From the NCBI RefSeq assembly GCF_022605725.1, contig NC_065549.1:33123690-33187689 (forward strand): a DNA stretch of 64,000 nt. The letters run 5' to 3'. The notes under the pieces were generated by a model. That model saw nothing but the letters and a program-made list of their open reading frames with translations. It did no database searches and was not told the DNA's origin. The DNA comes from Anthonomus grandis grandis. Lineage: Eukaryota > Arthropoda > Insecta > Coleoptera > Curculionidae. A program made the translations under genes and the position numbers. Positions 46,300 through 57,240 of this stretch are shown piece by piece; the first letter of the stretch is position 1; each line of letters starts with the position of its first letter.

Positions 46300-46980
46300 T
46301 ATTTACGAAAGACCTCGCCTTCGAAATATTTACCACGTGGCTCCGTAGGTAAAGAAGATACCACTACTGGGTCTATACACCCTGGTACATGGAGAGCAGA
46401 AATTACCGACCTTCGTAGCATTGAAAGATATTCTGCGAGAAGAGCAACGATTTTGGCAAATGAAATTCGAGAAATTAAAAATAAATAAATATATTCCACC
46501 AACCAAAGTCGGTCATAATATGTATATGTTTAGGAAAAATTTAGAAAAACATAATATAATCAAATATTAAATAATATAATAATATAAAATAATAACCAAT
46601 TATCTATTATCATACATACTACATATTTATTTTGTTTTTTTTTACAAAGAAATAAGAATATTTATTAACTTATTTGACTTTCTATATTTTTCATGAAAAA
46701 AATCTATTAAAGCAAACCATATTTCCCTTTTAAAAAAAATCTAGTGTGTGTATACGTTGGTATAGTAAACAACCAAACCGGTAGAGTAGAGTAAAATTGT
46801 TTAAGGGAGGGTAGGAGAGTCGAGTGTACTATTCCACACCTACTATCCACTCTACTCTTCCCTGAATTATTTTTAGTACTCTACTGTTGCAGCTTAGTGC
46901 AGTATCTGTTTACATTAGTCCAGTAGCGGACTAGTAGGTACTCTATACCTACGAAATCTACCCGTGTAAATCAGGCCTAA

Positions 46981-47710
46981 AAGTCCGAGTTCACGGGCGT
47001 CGGCGTCGTTGATATTAATAAAGAGGGTCGTCCTCACGGGCATCAAGGCACCATACCGTCAACAGCAATAGGATTGGTAAAGAAGAACCGCAGATCTAAA
47101 ATACCAAAAAGTAAATCAAAATAAACCTCACTTAAAAATAAAATTACTTGCTTTGACATCACTAAGCAAGTAAGTGACTAGCAGGTAATCACTCAAATAT
47201 ATTTAAAGGCCATTTAAGAGGTTTCTTATTAAACTATAGAATGCCACTTTAGCTTATTGAGTTTGTATACCATCGTTTATGCATGCATTTAAGGCCATCT
47301 GAGTGGATACTCCACATGGATTTACATAACTGGATGCTGTCATAACCGATTTTACTTGAATATAAGAGCCAATCTGAAAGTAGATTTTCCACATATCTTT
47401 TACTCGTTTATCTAGTACCTCCGTCATGCCCTGCTCTGGTATTTTTATAAAACTAAATGACTGCAGAGCATTACTGATATTACCTTTCCTTTACTATTAG
47501 ATATATACGAGCAATAGTATTTTAACTACTTACACTTTAATTAATTAAATATTGGACAAAAACCTAGAAAACAATAGAATTGCTCAAAATATTCACCATT
47601 TTGCTCTATGCTTTACCGGGCTCTTAAGATAATTTGGTTTACCGGCTTTCAAAAGATAAGGACTATTTCGCAATTCGTTGCAGGCAATCTCTAGTCTATG
47701 GAAACGATGC
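46981..47710. other. Spacer without recognisable gene
   Basis: Nothing recognised. Confidence 0.35.
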
Positions 47711-47712
47711 TA

Positions 47713-48928
47713 AAGTCCAGTTCAGAGATCTATTAGAATCTTTGATGTGTCGCAGATGCCATACTAACTAGTCGCCTATGTCGTATTTATTGTCGCATGA
47801 AATACATGTTTAAATAGCAAAATTTTATATAGTTTATCTGTAAAATCGTTTTAAATTTAAGTAAAACCCTATGTTTTACACTATTTTTTTTTTGAAAATG
47901 TCCATTTTTAGAATGTAAATAATATCACAAAAAATAATATCAAAAAATTGACCGCGGACTAAAATCCAAGCATCTAACAAAATATTTTAAACACTTCTAG
48001 CACTCACAGACTTCTCACCTCTTTTTAGCCAGTCTATTAAACAAAGATAAAACACCTGAGTTCTGACGATTCCTACTTTAGGCTGTGCAAGTGATTGTGT
48101 ATCTTTCTCTATCCCACTGATTTTGAAGATTATGGGGCCGTATCCAAATGAATTTTTGGGCTATTTTTGTATTACTTTCGTCGTGTTTTTAAAAAGATCT
48201 TTAAGGATGGGTCTATCACCTTTAAAATAGTTGTTGGATGGGTCTATCACCTTTAATAGTTGGAAGGGGAGTCATGTGAGATTATTATTATTTGATGGGT
48301 TTTGCCAGTTTTGCTTTTTACACGTTTATGAAAGTGGAGTATTTAGAATTTGGCCTAAATATGAGGCAAACAACTTAATAAATATTACATTCAGGATGTA
48401 AAGTGTGTTTTTTTTATAAGTAAAATTTGTGTCTTTTACACGCATAAGATATAGACAGTTAGATGATTTTTAATGTGAAAGTTTATTTTAAAAAATATAT
48501 TTCCACTTTTCTGACTACATAATTACTTTTTATCAAAAGATATTGATCTAGATCTTGCTATCAACTATCCTGAATTTCTAGCTTTATAAATCTAAACCCA
48601 AAAATCCGAAATAATAAAATTTTAAATAAAAATAAATTTTAAGGCCGGACCTGAGTGGTTGGAACTGAGGTCAGACGTCTAACAAAATAGTACGTGGACG
48701 TCTGAAGTCAAATTTTACGAATCCAATGTATAAATTTAAAAAACATATGTTTAAAACATTTATTTATTTAATGGAATGATTAAATATCGTTTAGAATATT
48801 ACTTTATGACTCTTTTCACATACAATTTGGCGATTTAAACATGCATGCCCTGTGACAATACAAGCAACACCAGCACACGGACTATTCGCGGCACATCAAA
48901 GATTCTAATAGATCTCTGAATTGGACTT
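47713..48928. mobile_element. Non-autonomous element with >100-bp TIRs
   Basis: The first 41 bp, starting AAGTCCAGTTCAGAGATC, are repeated in inverted orientation at the right end (…GATCTCTGAATTGGACTT, ending 48928) with only two differences. Weaker inverted similarity continues to about 47840/48795 (for example ACATGTTTAAAT versus its inverse). TA flanks both ends (47711-47712 and 48929-48930), so a Tc1/mariner-type mobiliser is likely. No coding capacity is seen. The interior holds a small GACGTC palindrome at 48670-48710 and a 31-bp tandem duplication. Confidence 0.75.
48205..48256. repeat. 31-bp tandem duplication
   Basis: GGATGGGTCTATCACCTTTA at 48205 recurs exactly at 48236, a local duplication inside the non-autonomous element. 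Confidence 0.85.
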
Positions 48929-49051
48929 TACTTGTATATTTGCATTATAAACTTAGGATTTTAGTTGTCCCTAAAGGTAATGGTCGATAGCATTAAAACG
49001 GAAGGACTGCGAGTGACTATCCACATATTTGTAAAATTATCGTTTATAATG

Positions 49052-49500
49052 TCAGTTCCAGTTTGTCTGAAATGAGGGAAAGCAGCATAACATTAAAAGT
49101 GTATCAAATAGCTTATCCTGTAAAACATTTTGTAAAAAATTAAAATAAATTTTTCTATTTCTATTTGGAAATATATGAAGGTTATAAAGCAACAAGCTTA
49201 TTGTCATACTGTCCAGAGAATACATTAAGATAAGAAAGCTCAGATTTTCGGTTACCCAAATACGCATGTTTCTGAAATTATACATTTCATTGCTAGTAAA
49301 GTGAGCTTTATCCGTAAATAAGAAACCGTCTAAATATTCTCTGATTTTGAATGACCCACCTGCTAAAATTTGTTCTTTGTTTCTATGTTTTTTGTAAACG
49401 TCGTCAAAACATAACATGGGACACATTTTAGGCAATGCTCACTTTTCCATTGCTAATTTCTGGATTAGTTTTAACCATAACCATTTTGAATTATTTCAAG
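49052..49500 (-). pseudogene. Mariner-like DDE transposase fragment
   Basis: The minus strand contains IREYLDGFLFTDKAHFTS and NEMYNFRNMRIWVTENLS, equivalent to the first catalytic block of DUF4817/DDE_3 transposases (ILFTDEAHF..NG.YN..N.H.WA.ENP). Here the Glu after the Asp is Lys. Then comes KIYFNFLQNVLQDKLFDTL, the segment just before the second catalytic Asp. The stretch between them that normally carries FNVWAG is degraded. Truncated at both ends. Confidence 0.75.
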
Positions 49501-51070
49501 ATGCTAAAATTTAAAATTTTTTATACTATGTAAAGAATATAATTATTTTGTTATTTATAACAGATACAACAAATTAGTTTGACAGTTGTGGTGTAAATTA
49601 AAACAATAGATAGACAGAATAGCTACTTTATACCAAGGTCTACTTTTTATATAAGGATGATAAGATATCAATCTAGAAATATTGATAATTAATAAGTGAA
49701 ACCTTAAACAAAAAAAAACATATCATTGCCCATTAAAAAAAATGGAACCTAGTTTTTTACCAAAAAAAAATTCAACCAATTTTACGAAAGCATCATCAGG
49801 ATTTCTTTATTTTGGTAATCCTAAAAGTTTTAAGTAGGCCACCATAAGTAAATATACTAAATGTGAAAAACAAGTGTTGAAAAGTTCTAGATAAATTGAA
49901 AAAATTACATTTTTGCTACACCACCCTGCATTTTCACTAAAACGGGTAATAGACCCATAAATAAAAACCCATGGGCTGTTAGATACTCTTTACGTCTAAA
50001 ATATACCCTTTTATTATCAAATTTTTTATAGAAGAAGTTTACATCATATTATATTTATTAAACTCAAACTCTAGCAGTAATTTTTCGGTGTTTTTTACTT
50101 TCTTGTGTTATACTAATGTACTGCTAATGGACCTAAATTAAATTATCGACAGGTGGACAATCAGGTTTTATTTATATGCTTTTAAATGTTTATTCCAGCA
50201 TATTTATTAGCTAAGTACAATATTGATTAGATATAAATTACAGAGACAAAACATAGGGCAAGATTAATGTGTTGAATATTAGTTACTTTTACTTAGAATA
50301 TTGCTATAGAACCAAGATATGAGCTTTACCGCCTTCGTAATTGTTGAAATTATATTTTTAAAATAATCCCGAAATGAAAAATGTTTCCTAATGTTAAGTA
50401 CATACAAGATACTTTTGATATATTTCGATTCGTTCATTCTTTATTCTTAGTTTAATTTTTCCATATTACGTTTCATATATTTTTATGCCGTATTCTAACA
50501 ATGTTTAAAATTTTTATATTTGTGATGCTGTAGATTTTGTGTTTTTACCTTTTATAAAAACGTTTAAGAGATTAACTACTAAAATTCAAGACCAGAGTCA
50601 CTATTGATTATATTAATCTAGTTCTTTCGATTATTAATTCATACATTTATTATCTGCGAGTATGGAATTGGATATTTACGTTTTCATTGCTAATTGAAAT
50701 ATAAGTAAGTAACTGAGGCACACCTGTATTATCCATGATCGAGTTAGGTATAGATCGTATTAGGTTTAGTTTTTGTTACGTTAGGTTATTTGGTTTTATA
50801 ATTAATTTGTAAATTATATGTTTATGAACATTATATATATATCATAATTATTATCTTATAAACCTTTTCATTCATAAAATAAAATTTCAACACTGCTAAA
50901 TTGTAAACAAGAACTCTTTATTATTTTATGTCAATTATCTAAAATAACTATCTTAAAAAAAAAACAGAGTATTTTTACTTTACTCTAAAGAAATTGGTTC
51001 AAAATATTGTGTCAACTAATAAAATGATTTCCTAAATCCTAATTTTTTGAGCATTTTCTGATAAAATTAA
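49501..51070. other. AT-rich spacer without recognisable gene
   Basis: No motif recognised on either strand. Confidence 0.4.
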
Positions 51071-51075
51071 AATTA

Positions 51076-51150
51076 ACTGCAGACTACCACAGGGCTATTT
51101 ATTGGGACCTCTATTATTTCTAAATACCTATAATAGTATTAATTATTTTT
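51076..51150 (+). pseudogene. Tiny non-LTR RT fragment
   Basis: RLPQGYLLGPLLFLNTYNSI corresponds to the PQGSxLGPLLFLxYxNDI box of non-LTR reverse transcriptases. Only ~25 codons are readable. Confidence 0.6.
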
Positions 51151-52503
51151 TATATAAGGTATTCATTCATTTTAAATATTAAAAACAACTGCGCTTAGGT
51201 TTTTGCTTTTTGATATTTTTATTTTAAGTTAAAATTTATTACTTATGTATATTAATTAATTATTGGTTATAAATAATCCTAAATGAGTAATATAAGTTAG
51301 ATTCTTTAATTATTGCAGTAAATTAGAATATTATTACATACATTTTAAAATAAATATTTCTTATTGAATCTGAATCTACCACATCATCTTGCTAATTACT
51401 AATTTAAGCTTTTACTTCTTTTGCCTATTTAAGTTCTTTACCTTTTTTAATAATAAGATATTAAACAAGTAGAATGGTTAAACTATTTTTTTCTAAATAT
51501 ATAATATAATCAAACTTTTGAAACTTGGAAACCTATAGTAATACTACGTTAAAATATAACATATAATAATAACAGGAATAAATACCATTAAAAAACAAAA
51601 ATTATAAATACTTATTATAATAACCAAATTTATCAATTAATCAAGCAAATTTATTAAACATATTTAAACTGATAATTTTAGCAGAATTTGTGAACTTATT
51701 CGTGTTTGCATCCTATTCCAACCATTAACTCCTGCAGGCCTAGTAAAACTCTGTCTTCAGATTTCTTCAGATATATTGTTATTGACAACGTCAAGAACTC
51801 TAACCTGACTCGCGTTGACTATCGTTTAATTGTTCCCAATATTAAAACTGATGAAACAATTTAAACTAAATGAATTGTCATGAATCACGATCTCTCCATG
51901 ACATAATCAATGAGATGTCATGAATCACGATCGGTAAAAACCATCGGTATTTACCGATGGAGATCGTTTCAAGAAAATATTAACAGTTAAAGCAAGCAAG
52001 TATACAAATTCTAAAAAATTTAAAATACAAGAATTTACAATAATATAACCTAGGTAACCTAAATTGGGGCCCTTAAACTACAATTACTCTACAAACTACA
52101 AAAACTACAGGTGATAATAGTAAGCTAAACGTAAGTAGATCCCTAACTAAACTGAATTAATCAACTTAAACAATAAAAGTAGAACGAAATTTTACAGATA
52201 CTATAAATATAATTGACGTGTTTACATTTTCATAATAATATATAAAAGCAAATAGATGTAAAACAAACGTTCGTTGTTTTTCTAATCTCCAGTAAGAACT
52301 TAATAGAAATAGGAAGCTTGTGAGTTTTTATTCTCGGGTGATAGGAAAAAGCTATCGCTTTACATAACAACCCTCACTAGTACGAAGAAATAAAATCTAT
52401 TATCGTTATAGTTATTTTAAATCGTTCGGAAAAACTACTTAAAACTTTTAGATAACTATCGTATCACCAGTGGAGGAAAAGTTAATATACGTATTGTATT
52501 GTA
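51151..52503. other. AT-rich spacer; one repeat cluster
   Basis: No gene recognised. It contains the repeat and hairpin cluster at 51876-51959. Confidence 0.4.
51876..51959. repeat. 17-bp direct repeat with adjacent hairpin
   Basis: TGTCATGAATCACGATC occurs at 51876-51892 and 51916-51932. It is followed by CATCGGTATTTACCGATG (51942-51959), a perfect 8-bp stem with a two-base loop, and the upstream CGGTAAAAACC can also pair with it. Confidence 0.8.
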
Positions 52504-52515
52504 ACTTGGTACATT

Positions 52516-54088
52516 TGGCCGGGGGTTACCAGAGCCCAACGGCCTTAGAGAAACCGATAAGGCTCTCTGGTCTGAAGGACTTAAAGTCGCTCGGTACACT
52601 GAAAGTGTTACCCAAGTATTTGAACCTGGCGCGCGTGAGTGCTGGGCACTCCCCGACTACATGGTCAACGCTTTCATCCTCCTCACAGCACCATCGGCAT
52701 TCCGGGTTGTCCGCAATACCGATAGTATGGAGATGGTTTCTTAACGGCCAGTGACCGGTTAAAAGACCTGTCACTAGCCGAATTTCGCGTCTTTTTAGGC
52801 GTAGTAGATTTTTGGTGAGACAGGCAGAGGGCCTACCTACGTGCGCTTTGGCCTGTCTCATACCAATGGACTCAGTCTATCTTCGGTGGGTCCACTTGTC
52901 CAGCAGACCCTTCATTGACGCGACCGCAACGCATTTGGCGATACCAACTATGGGTTTCGGCTCTATCGGCACATTCGCGGATCCCAGTTTGGCAAGAGAG
53001 TCCGCTTCCTCATTACCTGCATGGCCTGCATGGCCAGGTATCCAGACGAGCTGGACCCTGCATCCAACCTGTACCAGTTTTTTCAGGACTTTTAAGCACT
53101 CTAGTACAAGCTTGGAGCTTACCTTTGTGGCCGTGATAGTCTTAATGGCAGCTCTGCTGTCCGAGCATATTGATACGACTGTATTGCGGTGTCCGCAGCT
53201 TAGGACTCTCTGTCCGCATTTTAATACAGCGAATACTTCGACCTGGAAGACAGTGGCGTGCTCCCCCAGCAAGTGCAAGTATGCCCTACTGGTATGTGGG
53301 ATCCCACCAATAAGCCCTGATCCAGCTCCGTTATTCATTATGAGCCATTATGGAGCCATCTGTGTACCAGATGGTGCCCCTATTAAGCAATGCAGGTCTG
53401 TTGGAATGCTGCCACTCCTCTCTACCTGCAATATGCGTCACGAACCCCTTGCAGTCCACAGTCACTGGAGCCATGCAGTCATTGCCCATCAGAAGGAAAG
53501 GACATTCCTGTATGGCCCGTGACCAAATTTTTGCGTGACCGGTCTCACCAGCACGTAGTTCGCCGAGGACGTATAGCCTATACGCAGTCCTCATTGCCTG
53601 GAATTGCACAACGAGGTCCAGAGGCGGAAGGCTCAGCAGAGTCTCAAGCGCTCTAATTGGCGCCGTCCGCATGGAACCCGTTATGCTGAGACATGCAAGA
53701 CGTTGGACTCTGTCCAGTTGAGCACGAATTTTCGCTTTCTTCGTACATGGCCACCAAACGATAGCCCCGTATGTGAGAAGAGGTCTCACAATGCGCGAGT
53801 AGATACAGTGGAGGATCTTAGGAGACAGACCCCAGGTATTGCCGAAAGCCCGCCTGCAGGCGCATAGCGCGCAGGTGGCCTTCTTCATTCTGGTGTCTGC
53901 ATGATCGTGCCAGGAGAGGTTGGGATCCAACTTGATTCCCAAAAATGGAACTGTCCTGGAGTAATGCAGCTGCACGCCACCTAGAGATATAACAGGGGTC
54001 ATGCCAAAGTTACGTCTTCTCGTGAATAGTAGGAGCTCTGCTTTTTTGGGGTTAATCCTGAGAGGCACCATATGGTTGGCACCATATT
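52516..54088 (-). mobile_element. I-like non-LTR retrotransposon, 5'-truncated, GC-rich
   Basis: ACTTGGTACATT flanks both sides (52504-52515 and 54089-54100), a 12-bp target duplication. The 1.57-kb insert is around half G+C while its surroundings are strongly AT-rich, which makes the edges obvious. It keeps only the 3' end of ORF2 (RT thumb, RNase H, C-terminal zinc-finger-like region). The 3' UTR after the stop is only about 10 nt, with no obvious A-rich tail. Confidence 0.85.
52524..54074 (-). pseudogene. I-like ORF2 3' part: RT thumb, RNase H, Cys tail
   Basis: From 54074 the minus strand reads RINPKKAELLLFTRRRNF, PFLGIKLDPNLSWHDH, AFGNTWGLSPKILHCIYS and RPLLTYGAIVWWPC (RT palm edge and thumb). 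RNase H follows: WYTDGS (first Asp, ~53365), FQVEVFAVLKC (Glu), ICSDSRAAIK (Asp) and VWIPGHAGHAGNEEADSLA (His and Asp), so the catalytic DEDD set is present. A frameshift near 53335 falls inside the first motif region. An in-frame TAG follows HRR at ~52877. The tail LVTGLLTGHWPLRNHLHTIG followed by CRWCCEEDESVDHVVGECPA has the C-x-x-C...H...C pattern common in this group. Truncated at its 5' end during insertion. Two clean lesions only, so fairly young. Confidence 0.8.
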
Positions 54089-54100
54089 ACTTGGTACATT

Positions 54101-54375
54101 AGTTTAGTGTTTTAATGGATACTATGAGCGCGTTTTAAGAATATAATGAATATAACTAAAATATATATTTTTTTTTTCGTCGCATTGCTTATGCTTTCGT
54201 CATATTGCTTATACAGTACTGTCTTAATTAGTTTTTCTTTTTTTTAAATTTTTGTGCGTGTGAGATAGTATTTTCTAAATTGATTTTTAGTATAAAAGTA
54301 TCAAAATACCCAACAAAAAAATAACTCATTAATAGATTGCATATTTTATCCAAATCAGAAAACTTTCTGAGTTAC
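54101..54375. other. AT-rich flank of the I-like insertion
   Basis: Nothing recognised. Confidence 0.35.
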
Positions 54376-54379
54376 TTAA

Positions 54380-54830
54380 CTCTGGTATTGTTTTATCCAG
54401 AAGCTTGGAGCAAAAGCTATATTTTATCTATTTTTCAAGGGGAGTAAAGACCTTATAGAAAATGATAAAGGTTTATCTCTGCAGTCAGCAATTTCCAAGC
54501 TATTAATTAATCTGTTTAATTAATCAACTATTTTGACTATAAAAGGATGATGAAGAGCATAGCTCTTCTAGAAATATAAATACACTACTACAAATAATTT
54601 CAAGATGCTCAAGATGCAGAGGGCTACATAGATTTTGCAAAGGCATTTGATTGAATTAACCTTTACATTCATTTTCATAAACTTAGTTGGTTTCGCTGAC
54701 CAGTTAATTAAATGGTTTTAGAGTTTTTTGTCTACTAGAATCTAAGGAGTTAAATAGATATCCTATTTTTCTGAAACAGTAGTAAAAACCTCTAGTGTAT
54801 CTTAAGAGGAGCAGGACTTTTTTTGATGAA
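54380..54830 (+). pseudogene. Non-LTR RT fragment (decayed)
   Basis: ISLQSAISKLLINLFN (~54474) recalls the N-x-R-G-I-S-L-x-x..SK block. After stops, ILQRHLIELTF overlaps a frame with YIDFAKAFD-like spelling (~54630), then LVGFADQLIKWF and SFLSTRI. The order fits RT motifs 2 to 4, heavily mutated. Confidence 0.55.
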
Positions 54831-54859
54831 GAACATAGCATTTATATACTTTACACAAA

Positions 54860-56390
54860 CTACTTTTATGATCTGTATGTAAAAAGCTAAGAAATGCTAT
54901 AAGAAGTTTTACGCATTTTTCTGCCAATTTAATCTGTTTCGGGCCTAGTTAATTTTTTAATGAATTAATTAATTTAATTTAGAAAAAATATGAAAGAAAA
55001 GTTACCAAGGCCTGACTGTGGCAAATAGGGACGCTGTTTCAATAGAATGAAATTAAGAGACTATTTCTGGTTCAAAGATGCCCCCTGCGTTATAAATTAT
55101 ATAATATATAAGTATAATATTATATTTAATAACGAAAAAAAAATGCAGGTATTGAATTAAAGAAAATTTTAAAATACAAAAGAAGAAAGTACTTGACCCG
55201 AAGGAAACCCCCCCAATTAGCCCTGTTATATCAGGAGATACACGTAATACGTCGTATTTCGGCTTATTTATTTTATTCAATTGTTTAGTGCTAGATAGAT
55301 TCTGCACTTCTGGTTCGATTGGTACGCCCCCACCGGTTTGGTTGACAAATTTCGGCCAAATAGTTGCTACTCCTCTTGCTCCGGGGGGTCCATAAGGTGA
55401 AGTAGGATGCAAAATATAAGGTTTAGGAAAGAAGCATGGGAGTAAAAGAGTAAGGAAACGTAGGATAGGCCGAGTTAAATATGAATAAGGTACCAAAAAA
55501 AGCGTGTCTATACCAGGCGGATGTTTATAAGGTTTATATTTTTAAGAACGCAAAATAAGTAGATTTAAAGTGAATAGTGTGTAAATTATTATAAGAAAAT
55601 AACATAAAGATAAATTAACTATTATGTAGTTTATGCCTAAATTAAAAAAAAGTAACTTAAATCAAAGTAAAAAATAAATAAATAAGAAAGAACGAAACAC
55701 AATCAATTTAATTGATTGTCTATTAATAAGCTTATACTTAGAATATATTGTTATGAAAATCTAAATACGTCAAATGTTTTTATAGTTTTTGTTTTATTTT
55801 GCTCGTATTTTGTATAAGTTAATTTAGGGTTTTACTTACGTTTAGTTTATCATTTTTACCTAGTGTCTAGTTTTTAGTAGTTCATCTTGTTTGAAAGTCC
55901 CTTCTGAGCTCCAATTTAGCTTATATTATTGTGAGTCCTTATAGTTTAAATTTTATAAAACTCGTATACTTGCTTGCTTTGACTGTCCGTATTCTCTTGA
56001 AATTATTGCTCTCGATCGGCAAAAACAATGTAGAAAATTCTAAGAATTTCTAAATTTATTTCTTTGGAGGGACCGTGTTTCGTGACATTTTAATCAGTTT
56101 TGTTGTTTATCTTGAATATAATTAAACGTTAAGTAAACGCAAGTCAGGTTAAAGTTTTGAAATTATCAATAAAAACTGTGTTTCTGGCATAACAGAGTAT
56201 TCCTCGAGTAAGTGTATTTCAGAACGGAGTGTGTTCCTCAATTACGTTACAATATGCATTTGTGCTTTAATCACTATATTTCCAGCACTTTGAGAATTTT
56301 TTAAAAGGCCGTGGCTTTAAAAAAGCGACATTTTTTAACTTCATGACTATACAGATTGGCGAATGGATCACTACATATATAAAGTTCCTA
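54860..56390. other. AT-rich spacer, one unassigned open frame
   Basis: The 147-codon frame 55053-55496 (minus) has a hydrophobic end and a Gly/Pro-rich centre but no motif I can name and no second line of support. I do not call it a gene. Otherwise nothing recognised. Confidence 0.35.
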
Positions 56391-56394
56391 ATAG

Positions 56395-56500
56395 GCAAGA
56401 TGTTGCCGCAAAACGCTGGAGTTTTTATTTTAGACGCTTACTAAAATAAAATTTAGTAAGCGTCTGACGTCAACAGGGGTAGTATCTTGCGGCAAAATTT
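56395..56500. repeat. Nested hairpin, ~100 bp
   Basis: AGACGCTTACTAAA (56432-56445) and its exact inverse (56452-56465) form a 14-bp stem with a six-base loop. Outside it TTGCCGCAA (56403-56411) pairs with TTGCGGCAA (56487-56495), and GCAAGAT/ATCTTGC pair next to that. It may be the end of a foldback element or a TIR pair brought together by deletion. Confidence 0.7.
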
Positions 56501-56688
56501 AAAAACATATGTGTGTAAAACCAGCATATATCCTTAATTACAATTTTTTTATGCTGTACATTAGATATATTGGAGATTAAGACGTTGTTTTTATTAAAAT
56601 AAAATATAGACTCTAACTAAAATAGAATGTAAACAATATAAAAAAACAGAAAATAAAATTCTAAATAATAAACCTAACAAATAAGTCT

Positions 56689-57240
56689 TTAAACAAAGGG
56701 CTCAAAAAGACCTTCTTCTTTAGCTGAAAAAAAGGTTAGCCTATCGTAAAAGCTGATACTTACTTTCAAAAGAGTTTGAGGTAAAATGGATTTGGTAGAT
56801 TCAAAAAATTTGTTTCTAAAGTCCTCTAAATTCGATGGCCTACTATTATAATGTTTATAAATAGTCTTCTTAAGATAACCCCTTAAATAAAAGTCATTTG
56901 GTGACAAATCGAGAAATCTTGGGTTTGCTAAAAATTCTTTTGCTTTAACCGTATTATCAGCAGGACAGCCATCTTGTGGAAAATAGACTGATTTTAGGTT
57001 AATACCAGGGATTGTAGCAACTCAAGGTATTTTTCGGCGTTTAAAGTATCATAAATGAAAAATGACCCAATAATATAGTCGCCCAAAATACCAGCCCAAA
57101 CATTGAACTTTTGAGGATACTGAACTTCTCTGCTTGTTTTCCTAAGACCAGTAACAAACAATGGAAGGATTATATTTACCATGCAATGGAAATAACGAAT
57201 TCAACTTTTTCGGAAGAGATATAAGCAGCCAAAATGATAA
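56689..57240 (-). pseudogene. Mariner-like DDE transposase fragment
   Basis: The minus strand gives REVQYPQKFNVWAGILGDY and LNAEKYLELLQS (middle of the core), then through frame changes DGCPADNTVKAKEF (second Asp), FLDLSPNDFYLRGYLKK (third acid, SPND) and a C-terminus RPSNLEDFRNKF and SFYDRL. It matches the DUF4817/DDE_3 family of the other relics in this window but is a distinct lineage. The N-terminal domain is missing and no TIRs were found. Confidence 0.8.

Larger units (their letters stand above)
44165..46488 (+). pseudogene. Harbinger (HARBI1-like) nuclease, interrupted
   Basis: N-terminal remnants read KIWVGKWILRGNKSTESIS (~44280) and LPRELGIKDPKQY. The next frame gives RITPAAFETLLNLIAPRI, DAILARVKLQFTLNLIATGN and FIPEECEVMIEALNEYLK up to a GTAAGT at 44630. 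An intron of ~700 bp ends at TTTTAG before LPATEQ (45325). ISDEFEDRWM then leads, after a deletion, to DGKHILILPSCYSGSQFFNY and ALIDHNYCFTYV (first catalytic Asp in DGKH). VGDDAFTII (~45606) gives the second Asp and VEKAFGILVSRL the Glu region. The frame reaches LHN at 45813, is cut by a Tc1 derivative, and resumes at 46300 with YLRK. It then continues SGSIHPGTWRAE-like sequence (TTTGSIHPGTWRAEI) to a stop at 46486-46488. Dead copy. Confidence 0.8.
44027..46977 (+). mobile_element. PIF/Harbinger-like element (decayed), split by Tc1
   Basis: A Harbinger nuclease relic lies between weak terminal repeats: ATTCTGTTTTATACG at 44027 and GGCCTGATTTACACG as the inverse of the right end at 46977 (10 of 15 positions). 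Each is flanked by TAA (44024-44026 and 46978-46980), the 3-bp TWA duplication expected of PIF/Harbinger. GTAGAGTA-type motifs recur in both subterminal regions (44036, 44085-44110, 46772-46960). No Myb/SANT partner gene is visible. Confidence 0.65.

Noticed and set aside
46299..46502. 67-codon minus-strand open frame
   Set aside because: It is antisense to the C-terminus of the Harbinger nuclease, which reads clearly on the plus strand.
52812..53522. 236-codon open frame on the plus strand
   Set aside because: It is the antisense of the GC-rich RNase H region. The minus strand carries the conserved motifs.
55053..55496. 147-codon open frame on the minus strand
   Set aside because: No recognisable motif. 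The hydrophobic C-terminus comes from AT-rich sequence and no other evidence supports a gene.
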